Numbered from the stretch's first letter, positions 26,251 through 34,805 are shown. The stretch is DNA of 64,000 bases from Bradyrhizobium barranii subsp. apii (GCF_011516635.5 NZ_CP096255.1:6384501-6448500); one strand, 5' to 3'. Notes: generated by a model not told the origin, from the sequence alone. A program made the numbers and translations.

Positions 26251-27408
26251 TCAGGGCAACAGCTTGTACTTGCCGTTCTCGATCTGGACCATGACGCGCG
26301 AGCGATCGTCGACGCCGTGCCGATCCGCCGGCGTATAAGTGTAGACGCCCTGCGTCCCGACGACCTCCTTGGTCGTGAACAGCGCCTGACGAAGCGCGGT
26401 GCGGAATTCCGGCGTGCCGGGCTTGGCACCGGTTGCCATCGCGCGTTTGGCGGCATCGGCGAAGACGAGCCAGCCGTCGAAGGAATAGGACGAGAATGAA
26501 TCCGTCGGCGCCTCGCCGTTCGCCTTCTCGAAGGCAGAGCGGAAATTCAGGGCCACCTTCTGGATCGGATTGCTGGACGGGAGCTGCTCCGCCGCGGTCA
26601 CGGGTCCAGTCGGGCAGATGATGCCGTTGGCGGCCTTGCCGGCGAGACGCAGGAAATCGGCGCTGATCAGCCCATGATTGCCGTATAGCGGCCCTTTATA
26701 TCCCCGCTCCGACAAGGCGATGACCGGCAGCGCGCCGGGCGTTCCAGTGCCGCCGAGCATGATGGCGTCGGGACGTGCGGCGAGTGCGCGCAGCACCTGA
26801 GCCGTGACCGAAGAATCCGATCTGGCGTAGCGTTCGTTGGCAATGATTTTGATGTCGGTCGTCTTCACACTCTGCTCGAGCGAGTTGTACATGAGGTCGC
26901 CGAACGCATCGGAGAATCCGATGAACGCGACGGTCTTCAGGCCCTTCGCCTTCATGTGATCGACGATGCCTTGCACGAGAAGCGGCGTCGGTTGCGGCGT
27001 TTGGACGACCCAGGGGCCGCCGTCGCCCGGCGGCACCGGCGCGATCGGCGATACCGCGATCATGGGCACTTTCATCTCGATCGCGGCGGTCGCCATCGCT
27101 AGGGTCTGCGGCGCGCCCGACGTTCCGATCAGGATATCGACCTTCTCCTGCTCGACGAGCTTGCGCGCGTTGCGCGCCGAGGCGGTGGCATCGGAAGCGT
27201 CGTCGAGTTGGATGACGCGGACCTTCTCGCCGCCGATCTCACCGACATAGGCCTCTCCCGCCGCGATGCCCTTCGCGTTCGGGATGCCGATCGAGGATAC
27301 CGGCCCGCTGAGACCGGTGACGAAGCCGACGAGGATCTCGGCCTGCGCAAGTTGCGGGACGGCGAGAACCAATGCGGTGGAAGCCAGCAGGCTCTTGATC
27401 AAGTTCAT
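26251..27408 (-). CDS. Branched-chain-type ABC transporter substrate-binding protein
   Basis: Periplasmic binding protein (LivK/aromatic-acid type) of 385 residues with a clear signal peptide (MNLIKSLLASTALVLAVPQLAQA, cut before EILVGF). The start at 27408 is set by that signal peptide; the upstream extension of the frame is not credible. It is a paralogue of the binding protein at 32570-33718: both begin with ..GFVTxLSGxxSSIGIP, share RKLVEqEKVDxLIGT and the SYSFDGWL/AYSFDAWL segment. It lies 9 bp upstream of the ligase gene. It probably shares the single Liv permease/ATPase set at 33.8-37.3 kb. Confidence 0.9.
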   Translation of the reverse strand: MNLIKSLLASTALVLAVPQLAQAEILVGFVTGLSGPVSSIGIPNAKGIAAGEAYVGEIGGEKVRVIQLDDASDATASARNARKLVEQEKVDILIGTSGAPQTLAMATAAIEMKVPMIAVSPIAPVPPGDGGPWVVQTPQPTPLLVQGIVDHMKAKGLKTVAFIGFSDAFGDLMYNSLEQSVKTTDIKIIANERYARSDSSVTAQVLRALAARPDAIMLGGTGTPGALPVIALSERGYKGPLYGNHGLISADFLRLAGKAANGIICPTGPVTAAEQLPSSNPIQKVALNFRSAFEKANGEAPTDSFSSYSFDGWLVFADAAKRAMATGAKPGTPEFRTALRQALFTTKEVVGTQGVYTYTPADRHGVDDRSRVMVQIENGKYKLLP

Positions 27409-27464
27409 GGCACCTGTCTTTCGTGAGGATGTCTGTTCCGATTGGCAAGCGCCATGGATTGGAT

Positions 27465-28247
27465 TCAGGTTGACGCAGCCAGCGCGATGACGCGAAGCGG
27501 ACTGCCTGAGCCGTTCTGGATCTTCAGTGGCGAGGCCACGATGACGGCGCCTGTGGCCGGAAGCTGATCCAGGTTGCACAGGCATTGCAGGCCGTAGCGG
27601 CCCGCGCCGTGCAGGAAATGATGCGCCGGATAAGGCGGCTCGAAATGACCGGCCTGGCCCGCATCCGTACCGATGGTCTCGGTGCCAAACCCGATGACGC
27701 CGCGCTCCTCCACCAGCCACTTCATGACGGCCGCGTTGGGGCCGGGCATATGTGCGCCGTCATCCCTGAGATTGGAGTAGTCGCGCCAGCCCTTCTTCGA
27801 CCAGTCGGTCCTGAGCAGCACCCAGTTCCGCTCGGGGATCCGGCCGTGCTTTGCTTCCCAGGCCTCGACGAGCGGGACGGTCAGCAGGAAATCGGGATCC
27901 TGCGCCGCCTGCGCGGAGCAATCGATCACGCAGGCCGGCGCGATCATGTCCTTGGTCGGCATCGTGTCGACGGCATTGTTCGGCAGGTTCTTGCCCGTGA
28001 ACCAGTGGATCGGTGCGTCGAAATGCGTGCCGGTGTGTTCGCCGAACGTGACGTTGTTCCAGTACCAGGCCGGACCGCGACCATCATAACGCGAGATTTC
28101 CTGGATGCGGACGGGCGCGGCCTGGCCGAACTCCGGCGGCAGCACGATGACCGGAAAATCCGGACTGAGCGTAAATGTGAGATCGACGACGCGCACCGCG
28201 CCGGAAGAAACCGCACCCGCCAGCTCCAGGAGATTGTTGCTCTGCAT
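27465..28247 (-). CDS. Cyclase-family (KynB-type) metal-dependent hydrolase
   Basis: Hydrolase of 260 residues with the cyclase-family metal motif in GEHTGTHFDAPIHW (HxGTHxDxPxH), preceded by VDLTFTLSPDFPV and followed by IDCSAQA and LRTDWSKKGW. Relatives include kynurenine formamidase and isatin hydrolase. The start at 28247 has GGAGGACG well placed. In this operon two roles are possible: release of an anthranilate precursor (formamidase or isatin-hydrolase-like) or hydrolytic opening of the ring product. Sequence alone does not distinguish them. Confidence 0.87.
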   Translation of the reverse strand: MQSNNLLELAGAVSSGAVRVVDLTFTLSPDFPVIVLPPEFGQAAPVRIQEISRYDGRGPAWYWNNVTFGEHTGTHFDAPIHWFTGKNLPNNAVDTMPTKDMIAPACVIDCSAQAAQDPDFLLTVPLVEAWEAKHGRIPERNWVLLRTDWSKKGWRDYSNLRDDGAHMPGPNAAVMKWLVEERGVIGFGTETIGTDAGQAGHFEPPYPAHHFLHGAGRYGLQCLCNLDQLPATGAVIVASPLKIQNGSGSPLRVIALAAST

Positions 28248-28281
28248 CGTCACGTCCTCCGGCTTGGTTGAAATCCCGATC

Positions 28282-29523
28282 TCACCTGTCGAGCTCGCGC
28301 TCGAGCGCTTTCGGATTGGCCGCGAGACGTTGCCGGATCTCTTCGGCGACATCTCCGACATACATCTCCTCGAGCCCGCCTCTCAGCCCCGACACGACCG
28401 CCTGCGCGATTGCGCGCGGCGCAACCTTCGGCGGCGGTACGGTCTGGAACCACTCGGTGTCGACGGGCCCGGTGAACAGATTCATCACCCTGACGCCGCC
28501 GGGCCTGAGCTCGGCGCGAAGGCAGTGCGAGAGCGACAGGCACGCCGCTTGCGAGGCCGAGTAGGCGCCAAAGGCAGGCCAGTTCGCCAGCGCATGGACC
28601 GAGAGAATGTTGACCCACGCGGCACTGTTGTTGAGGCCATCGGCACCCCGCATCCGCATGGCGGGGCCGAAGGCCTGCGCGAGGTTGATGAAGCCGAGAT
28701 AGGCCTGGTCGATCTCGTCGCGCGCGATGCTCGTGCCCCTGCGGTCGAGCAGGCCGCCCGGCCGCACATATTCCGTCGTGTTGACGAGGATATCGACCTT
28801 GCCGCCGATGTCGGCCGCGAGATCGGCCGCAGATTTTTCGTCGGCGGCGTCAAGGGTCACGATCTCGATTCCGTCCTGGCCGCGCAGCAGCTGCTCGCCG
28901 GCGAAAGGCCGCCACGGTTCGGCAATGCCGACGAACACCGTCTTGGCGCCTGCGGCCTTCAAGGCGGCGGCGGCCTCCTGACCGATCACGCTCCGACCGT
29001 TGGTGACCAACACGCGCCGGAATTTCGGATCGGCCGTCATTTCCCGCCATTGCTTGTCGTCTGCCATGTTGGGAGTCTCCCCCTCGGGATGGGCAAAGGC
29101 CACTGCCTGACCGCTCTTGTCGAGTTGAAACGACATGCGGACCGGTGCGCCCTCCACGCAGTCGGCATGGAGGTGCGTCACAATCGTCGGACCGCAATCC
29201 AACGTCACGAGGCCGATGCGCCAGGGCGCACGCTCGCGGAAATAGACATCGCTCGGCACGCGCGCAGTCGTTTCGGCAAGAAGAACACCTCGTCGTGGCG
29301 CATCGACGAAGGCAAGGCCGGCCGACAGGCAAGACGGGCAGGCCTCCCGCGCCGGATAAGCAAAAGAACCGCAGGCCTCACAGCGTTGCAGCACGAAGCG
29401 GCCCTCGGCGGCGGCCCGCGTAAACCCATGCGACGTCCTGCTGCGCGGTCGCGGCGGCGAAGCAGGCAGCCGCGTCCGCAGCAGCGGGTTCTTGCGCCGG
29501 GGCGGCTTGATCGGCTCTATCAT
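28282..29523 (-). CDS. DUF35 (Zn-ribbon/OB-fold) - SDR fusion protein with degenerate SDR site
   Basis: Two-part protein of 413 residues. Residues ~20-150 are an OB-fold with a zinc ribbon (CEACGSFAYPAREACPSC), the type of domain that partners SCP-x-like thiolases/aldolases. From ~165 a short-chain dehydrogenase fold follows. Its nucleotide motif is VTNGRSVIG instead of TGxxxGIG, NNAG is replaced by NTTE, and the catalytic YxxxK reads YSASQ, so the essential lysine is a glutamine. Reductase activity is therefore doubtful. It overlaps the thiolase gene by 4 bp, supporting a stable complex of the two products. Confidence 0.85.
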   Translation of the reverse strand: MIEPIKPPRRKNPLLRTRLPASPPRPRSRTSHGFTRAAAEGRFVLQRCEACGSFAYPAREACPSCLSAGLAFVDAPRRGVLLAETTARVPSDVYFRERAPWRIGLVTLDCGPTIVTHLHADCVEGAPVRMSFQLDKSGQAVAFAHPEGETPNMADDKQWREMTADPKFRRVLVTNGRSVIGQEAAAALKAAGAKTVFVGIAEPWRPFAGEQLLRGQDGIEIVTLDAADEKSAADLAADIGGKVDILVNTTEYVRPGGLLDRRGTSIARDEIDQAYLGFINLAQAFGPAMRMRGADGLNNSAAWVNILSVHALANWPAFGAYSASQAACLSLSHCLRAELRPGGVRVMNLFTGPVDTEWFQTVPPPKVAPRAIAQAVVSGLRGGLEEMYVGDVAEEIRQRLAANPKALERELDR

Positions 29524-30701
29524 CGCGACGGCCCTGCAAAGATCGCGGCGCCCGAGGCGAGACCACGGTCATAGTTGATCATACCGAACCCCGAGGCCAA
29601 GGCGAGGCTCGCGTTCCCGACCTGCGTGGGGCCTGCAGTCCCCAGAACCTGTCGAAGTCCCTCGACGAGACCGAGATAGGCGCCGGCGGCGCCAGCCTGT
29701 CCGGCCGAGAGCTGTCCGCCCGACGCGTTGTGCGGAAAGTCGCCGTCGATGGTGAGATCGTGCTGGCGCACGAACTCGGCCCCCTCCCCCTTGTTGCAGA
29801 AGCCGAGATCCTCGAACTGCATCATCGTGATGACGGGGTAGTCGTCATAGGTCTGCACGACATCGAGATCGTCAGGCTTCACGCCGGCCATCGCATAGAG
29901 CTCGCCGACGTCCATTGCCCAGCCACCGCGGACCTGCATCGGATCATCAGCAAAGGCGTTGTGCCGCTCGATCGTCGAAAGCAGCCGTGCTGCTGTCAGC
30001 CCGAGCGAAGCCGCGGTCTCGTCCCGCATCACCAGGAAGGCTTCGGCGCCGGCGCATGGCATCACGCAGTCGAAGAGATGGATGGGATCGGAGATCGGCC
30101 GGGCCGCCAGATATTGCTCCATCGTCAGCGGCGTCTTCATCAGCGCATGCGGGTTGCGCAGGGCATTGGCGCGCTGGGCGACGGCGATCCTGCCGACATC
30201 CTCACGCGTGACGCCGAAGGTCCGCATGTAGTTGCGGGCGATCAGCGCGAAGCTCGCATTGGCGCCACCGGCGCCATAGGGATAGACGGCATCCTGGTTG
30301 AAGCGCGAGAAGTTCTCCAGCGTCAGCCGGAAGGAATCGACGTAGTTGGTATCGCCGGCGATGCACGCCACGATGTCGGCGTCGCGCGCCTGAACCGCGC
30401 GCGCCGCTTTTCGCAAGCCTGCGATGGCGCTGGCGCCACCGAGCGGAATCGTATCCAGCCATCGCACGCAGAGTCCGAAATGCTGCGTCAGCCCGATCCC
30501 GCTGTCGGTGCCCATCGTGAAGCTGGAGACGCACAGACCGTCGATGTCGGAAGCCTTGATGCCGGCCTGCGCAACGAGCGTGCTCAGTGCCCGCCCGATC
30601 CACCACTGCGCACTCTCGATGGAGTAGCGCACATAGGGAATCGTGACGGGCGTCGCAATCACGACGCCGTCGTACGGTGTACGCAAGGTATTGGTCACCA
30701 A
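29520..30701 (-). CDS. SCP-x-type thiolase-like protein (acyl-CoA acetyltransferase or retro-aldolase)
   Basis: Thiolase-fold protein of 393 residues of the lipid-transfer/SCP-x branch: GIGLTQHFGLCVRWLDTIPLGGASAIAGLRKAARAV covers the position of the nucleophile, where GGASA replaces the cysteine of true thiolases; DVGRIAVAQRANAL, QTYDDYPVITMMQFEDLGFC and NASGGQLSAGQAGAAG follow. Loss of that cysteine is seen in Ltp-type aldolases that work with DUF35 partners, and the overlapping downstream gene encodes such a domain. A C-C bond cleavage on a ring-opened acyl-CoA is a reasonable inference. The start is TTG at 30701 or GTG at 30698. Confidence 0.85.
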   Translation of the reverse strand: MVTNTLRTPYDGVVIATPVTIPYVRYSIESAQWWIGRALSTLVAQAGIKASDIDGLCVSSFTMGTDSGIGLTQHFGLCVRWLDTIPLGGASAIAGLRKAARAVQARDADIVACIAGDTNYVDSFRLTLENFSRFNQDAVYPYGAGGANASFALIARNYMRTFGVTREDVGRIAVAQRANALRNPHALMKTPLTMEQYLAARPISDPIHLFDCVMPCAGAEAFLVMRDETAASLGLTAARLLSTIERHNAFADDPMQVRGGWAMDVGELYAMAGVKPDDLDVVQTYDDYPVITMMQFEDLGFCNKGEGAEFVRQHDLTIDGDFPHNASGGQLSAGQAGAAGAYLGLVEGLRQVLGTAGPTQVGNASLALASGFGMINYDRGLASGAAIFAGPSR

Positions 30702-30722
30702 CCGCCCGCCTCGTTCATTGTC

Positions 30723-31151
30723 TCAGATGACCGTCAGCTTCACGGCAATATTGCCGCGGGTTGCATTCGAGTAGGGACAGCGCTCGTGCGCGCCCGCGAC
30801 GACCTCCTCGGCCACCGACCTCTCGACACCGGGCAGATTGACCTTCAGTTCGACGGCGAGCGCATATCCGACGGGAACCGGCCCCATCGCAACCTTCGCG
30901 ATCACTGACGGCTCAGCGGATGGGACGACCTTCCGGGTGCGCGCGACGAGCTTGACCGCACCGAGAAAGCAGGCGGCGTAGCCGGCCGCAAAGAGCTGTT
31001 CGGGGTTGGTGCCTTCGCCCCCGGGACCGCCCAACGATTTCGGCACGGACAGCGATACCGACAACAGACCGTCGGCGCTGGCGGCCTTACCGTCCCGGCC
31101 GCCAGTCGCCGTCACCTCGGTCTCGTACAGGATCTTTTCGGGAGTCAGCAT
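30723..31151 (-). CDS. Ohr/OsmC-family organic hydroperoxide resistance protein
   Basis: Thiol-dependent peroxidase of 142 residues that reduces organic hydroperoxides. Both redox cysteines are present, in GYAACFLGA and ERCPYSNATRGN, with the supporting TNPEQLFAAG segment and the N-terminal arginine in TGGRDGKA. CTGGAG precedes the ATG. It lies inside the aromatic-CoA operon, 21 bp from the thiolase gene and 16 bp from the racemase-fold gene, so it may protect against flavin-monooxygenase by-products; that link is inference from position. Confidence 0.93.
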   Translation of the reverse strand: MLTPEKILYETEVTATGGRDGKAASADGLLSVSLSVPKSLGGPGGEGTNPEQLFAAGYAACFLGAVKLVARTRKVVPSAEPSVIAKVAMGPVPVGYALAVELKVNLPGVERSVAEEVVAGAHERCPYSNATRGNIAVKLTVI

Positions 31152-31167
31152 GATTCATTCTCCAGTC

Positions 31168-31950
31168 CTAGCGGCTGTTGCGAGCAAGCAGTGCGCGGAA
31201 ATCGTCGCGCGCCTGGGCGCTGGCCCGCTTGAAGCTCGGCCCGCGGCTGGGCTCGGTGCCATTGAGCTGCCGGAGCTGCACCCACATCTCGGCACTTTTC
31301 AGCGCCACCGCCGCGCAATTGACCACCGGCGCGTGCCCGACTTTCAGGCCATGCTCCCTTCCGATCAGAAGGCCCGGCAGCACGCCGGCGGGGATCACGA
31401 CGTCGGCGCCGTGCTCGACCAGCGGGCGTGCGCAGGCGACGAAGTCCTTGATCATGCGGGCTTGGGCGGCCTGATCTCCGTTAAAGGCATCGGCGAAATC
31501 CGCCGGCTTGCAGCCAAGGCCGGTCACGTGGACCACGCGATCGCCGAGGCCATAACGCTCGGCCTGCTCGTAGTGCCAGACCTCGAAGACGGGATCGAGC
31601 GTCACAAGGCCGAGCCTCCGACCGAGCTGAGAGGCCGCCACCAACGTCGCCTCACCGGTCCCGATCACGGGAATGTCGAGCGCCGAGCGCAGCTCGTAGA
31701 GTCCGGGATCCTGGAAATGTCCCATCACGAAGGCGTCGAACCCGCCCTCCTCGGCCGCGATGCCGTTGTCGATGGCCTGGACGGCGCAGCGCAATTCCGC
31801 GAGCCGTCCGAACTCCCGGTCGGGCGGCGAAATGCCCTCGACGTGAACTGTCGTGCCCGATGCAGCGATGTTGTTGAGGTATTCCGACAGCCGCGCCATG
31901 TAGGGCGCGTTCACGCTCGCATCAACGAAGCTCTGCCAGAAGATGCGCAT
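31168..31950 (-). CDS. Aspartate/glutamate/hydantoin racemase-fold protein lacking both cysteines
   Basis: Protein of 260 residues with the Asp/Glu racemase fold (MRIFWQSFVDASVNAPYM, GFDAFVMGHFQDPGLYELR, IPVIGTGEATLVAASQLGRRLGLVTLD). Racemases of this family use two cysteines; at the first site, where hydantoin racemases have a cysteine just before the (F/G)DPG segment, this protein has MGHFQDPG, and at the second site it has PAGVLPG in place of a GCAG-type motif. It is therefore unlikely to racemise by the two-base cysteine mechanism. TGAGGAGAAGG before the ATG at 31950 fixes the start. It is the first gene of the operon, 55 bp from palindrome site 2. Confidence 0.82.
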   Translation of the reverse strand: MRIFWQSFVDASVNAPYMARLSEYLNNIAASGTTVHVEGISPPDREFGRLAELRCAVQAIDNGIAAEEGGFDAFVMGHFQDPGLYELRSALDIPVIGTGEATLVAASQLGRRLGLVTLDPVFEVWHYEQAERYGLGDRVVHVTGLGCKPADFADAFNGDQAAQARMIKDFVACARPLVEHGADVVIPAGVLPGLLIGREHGLKVGHAPVVNCAAVALKSAEMWVQLRQLNGTEPSRGPSFKRASAQARDDFRALLARNSR

Positions 31951-32004
31951 CGTCCTTCTCCTCAGGCGGTGATCGGAGGATCGGTCGTCGACGGCCGATA
32001 AATA

Positions 32005-32022
32005 TATTTCAATCATAAACTA
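32005..32022. promoter_or_regulatory. Palindromic operator candidate, site 2 of 3 (MarR regulon)
   Basis: TATTTCAATCATAAACTA, 15 of 18 bases identical to site 1 and 55-72 bp upstream of the first gene of the 31.95-24.58 kb operon, nearly the same spacing as site 1 has to its gene. Confidence 0.6.
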
Positions 32023-32194
32023 ATTCACGCGTCAAATGCGCTCGGCGTCGTCGCCGACGGCCACCGCCACCGCAAGGGAAGCCCGGCCTTTTCGTACGCT
32101 CGATCGGCATTGAGGCGCCGCACTCTGGCGAAATTGTATGCAACAACATTTTTTCTGACAGAGCCGTGACACGTGTTGACGGCTCCACCAACAC

Positions 32195-32212
32195 TACTTT
32201 AGGCTTTAAGTA
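32195..32212. promoter_or_regulatory. Palindromic operator candidate, site 3 of 3 (MarR regulon)
   Basis: TACTTTAGGCTTTAAGTA, 13 of 18 bases like site 1 directly and 14 of 18 when reversed; followed, like site 1, by a TTCCTCG tract. It lies on the side of the divergent region that leads to the ABC transporter genes. Confidence 0.5.
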
Positions 32213-32569
32213 ATTCCTCGCCGGCCAGGGACCGGTGGATGTTGCAGGGCACCGATTTTGAGAGACTCGATCGTGTGGACAGTCGCCGTGCTCGAACAGC
32301 CGGCAGCAACAGCATCGCCGGCCGCGCATCGCGGCCGGGCCAACGGCCTTCCGTTGCTTCGGGAAAGTCCCGCCCGCATCTGCCGATGGGCCTGTCGTTC
32401 GAGCGGCAACCAGCGCCATGGCCGCTGAGATCCGGCCGAGCAACCCCTCTTCGATCGCGCCCGGGTTTCGGCGCTGCAGCAATGCTTTCAATCGGTTCGT
32501 TCGTCGCTCGGGCTCCCCGCACGGCAGCTTCGAGGCATTCCTATCCAGCACCAACGGAGGAGAACGCGT
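32213..32569 (+). other. Long non-coding leader of the ABC transporter operon
   Basis: About 357 bp between palindrome site 3 and the start of the binding-protein gene. I see no convincing ORF, tRNA or riboswitch in it. If the promoter is at site 3 the transcript has a leader of over 300 nt; alternatively a second promoter lies closer to the gene. Confidence 0.4.
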
Positions 32570-33718
32570 ATGCGCAAGACTCTGAGCCTACTCGCACTTG
32601 TCGCCGGACTCTTCGCAGCGCCGGCTGCGCGGGCCGACATCACCATCGGCTTCGTCACCTCGCTGAGCGGCAATGGCTCGTCGATCGGAATCCCCTATGG
32701 GCGCGGCATCAACGCCGCCTATGAGTACAAGAAGACCATCAACGGCGAGACCATTCACCTGATCCAGCTCGACGACGGCTCCGACCCGTCGGCCGCGACC
32801 CGCAATGCGCGCAAGCTGGTGGAAGAAGAGAAGGTGGACCTCCTGATCGGCACGGCCACGGCACCCTCGACCATCGCCATGGCGGCGGTGGCGAGCGAGC
32901 TGAAAGTACCGATGATCGCGGTCTCGCCGATCGGCAAGCTGCCGGATACGCCGGAGCAGTGGGTGGTGTCGGTGCCGCAGCCGGCCTCTCTCCTCGTCAA
33001 GATCGTCGCCGACCGCATGAAGCGCGACGGCATGAAGAACATCGGCTATGTCGGCTTCTCCGACGCCTGGGGCGACCTCGTCTATAACGGCGCCAAGGCC
33101 GCCGAAGCCGCCGGTGACATCAAGATACAGACCAACGAGCGCTATGCCCGCACCGACACCTCGGTCACCGCGCAGATTCTCAAGGTGATGGCCGCGCGTC
33201 CCGACGCCGTGCTGGACGGCGGCTCGGGTACGCAAGGCGCCCTGCCGCTCCTCACGCTCGCCGAGCGGGGCTTCAAGGGCAACACCTACGGCACGGTGGC
33301 ACTCGTCAATCCGGACTTCGTCAATGTCGGCGGCAAGGCGGCCGAAGGCATTCAGGTCTCCGCGGGTCCCGTGATCGTCGCTGAGCAGCTTCCCGACGAG
33401 CACTTTGCCAAGAAGACCGCGCTGGATTTCCGCAGCGTCTACCAGAAGACCCATAACATCCCGACCACCGACGGCTTCTCCGCCTATTCGTTCGACGCCT
33501 GGCTGATTTTCGCCAACGCCGCCGAGCGCGCGCTGAAGACCGCCAAGCCCGGAACGGCGGAATTCCGCACGGCGCTGCGGGACGCGATCCTCAGCACCAA
33601 GGAGCTGCCGGGCGTGCATGCCGTCTACAATTTCAAGCCCGGTGCGGTCACCGGCGTCGACGAGCGCTCGCTCGTCGTGGTGCGCCTGACCGGCGGCGCC
33701 TGGAAGTACGCGCCATAA
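32570..33718 (+). CDS. Branched-chain-type ABC transporter substrate-binding protein
   Basis: Periplasmic binding protein of 382 residues with signal peptide MRKTLSLLALVAGLFAAPAARA cut before DITIGF. GGAGGAGAA lies 7 nt before the ATG. Binding-fold landmarks include GRGINAAYEYKK, LIGTATAPSTIAMA, VGFSDAWGDLVYNGA and FSAYSFDAWLIFANAAERA. It is a paralogue of the binding protein at 26251-27408 and is the first gene of a complete Liv-type set, in the order binding protein, permease, permease-ATPase, ATPase. In context the ligand is more likely an aromatic acid than a branched-chain amino acid. Confidence 0.93.
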   Translation: MRKTLSLLALVAGLFAAPAARADITIGFVTSLSGNGSSIGIPYGRGINAAYEYKKTINGETIHLIQLDDGSDPSAATRNARKLVEEEKVDLLIGTATAPSTIAMAAVASELKVPMIAVSPIGKLPDTPEQWVVSVPQPASLLVKIVADRMKRDGMKNIGYVGFSDAWGDLVYNGAKAAEAAGDIKIQTNERYARTDTSVTAQILKVMAARPDAVLDGGSGTQGALPLLTLAERGFKGNTYGTVALVNPDFVNVGGKAAEGIQVSAGPVIVAEQLPDEHFAKKTALDFRSVYQKTHNIPTTDGFSAYSFDAWLIFANAAERALKTAKPGTAEFRTALRDAILSTKELPGVHAVYNFKPGAVTGVDERSLVVVRLTGGAWKYAP

Positions 33719-33761
33719 CCGGATCAATGGCCCCGGCATCACAGGGAGCAACGACGTCTCA

Positions 33762-34805
33762 ATGACGAGCGACATTGCAGCCATTCTCGCGATCGACGGG
33801 ATCGCCACCGGGGCCGTCTACGCCCTGGTGGCGATCGGGACCGTCCTGATCTTCACGGTGACGCGAGTCATCTTCATTCCCTTCGGCGACATCGCGGCCT
33901 TCACCGCGCTGACGCTGGCTGCCCTGGACGCGAAGCGCTTTCCGGGGACGGGAGCGCTGGTCGTGATCCTGGCCTGCCTTGCGACCCTGATCGAGATCAT
34001 CTCGCTGGTGCGCTCCGGCGAACTCCGCCTGCTGCCCCGCGCGCTGTCCTTCTACCTCCTGCTTCCGCTCGCCGTGGTCGGTGCAGCCTGGCTTGTCATG
34101 CGCCTGGACCCGCCGCTTGCCGTCAGGCTCCTGCTGGCGCTGATGCTGATCACGCCGATCTCCCCGCTTCTGGATCGGATCGTCTTCCGTCCCATCGCTG
34201 ACGGCACCGTGCTGCTGTTGCTGACGGTGTCCGTGGCGCTGCATTTCGCGCTGGTCGGCCTTGGCCTGTTGTTCTTCGGGCCCGAAGGGGTTCGAACCGA
34301 GCCGCTGACCTCGCTCTCGACCGAGTTCGCGGGCGTGCTGATCTCGGGCCAGACCATGCTGATCGTGATCGCGGCACTCGTTTTCAGCGGCCTCCTCTAC
34401 CTCTTCTTCGACTTCACGCTGGTCGGAAAATCGCTGCGCGCCACGGCCGTGAACCGGACCGGCTCCCGGCTGATGGGAATACGCCCCGCCCGCGCCGGCA
34501 CGATCGCCTACCTGCTGGGATCGCTGATGGCCGGCGTATCCGGAATCCTGATCGCGCCGGTGAACACCGTGTTCTACGATTTCGGCTTCCTGATCGGCCT
34601 CAAGGCCTTTGTCGGCGCCATCGTCGGTGGCATGACCAGCTATCCCGGTGCGGCGATCGGCGCCGTCGGCGTCGGCATCCTCGAAAGCTTCGCCTCGTTC
34701 GAGAGCAGCGCGCTCAAGGACGTCATCGTCTTTTCGCTGCTGATCCCGATCCTGATCTGGCGATCCCTCGCCTCGCTGCATTCCGAGGAGGAGATCGAGG
34801 AATGA
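33762..34805 (+). CDS. Branched-chain-type ABC transporter permease (LivH-like)
   Basis: Inner-membrane permease of 347 residues with 8-10 hydrophobic segments, starting IAAILAIDGIATGAVYALVAIGTVLIFTVTRVIFIPFGD, the typical LivH beginning. The C-terminal half has LRATAVNRTGSRLMGIRP, the cytoplasmic coupling loop, then GVSGILIAPVNTVFYDFGFLIGLKAFVGAIVGGMTSYPGA. It overlaps the next permease gene by 4 bp. It lies 43 bp behind the binding-protein gene with only a weak ribosome site (GGGAGC, rather far from the ATG). Confidence 0.93.
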   Translation: MTSDIAAILAIDGIATGAVYALVAIGTVLIFTVTRVIFIPFGDIAAFTALTLAALDAKRFPGTGALVVILACLATLIEIISLVRSGELRLLPRALSFYLLLPLAVVGAAWLVMRLDPPLAVRLLLALMLITPISPLLDRIVFRPIADGTVLLLLTVSVALHFALVGLGLLFFGPEGVRTEPLTSLSTEFAGVLISGQTMLIVIAALVFSGLLYLFFDFTLVGKSLRATAVNRTGSRLMGIRPARAGTIAYLLGSLMAGVSGILIAPVNTVFYDFGFLIGLKAFVGAIVGGMTSYPGAAIGAVGVGILESFASFESSALKDVIVFSLLIPILIWRSLASLHSEEEIEE

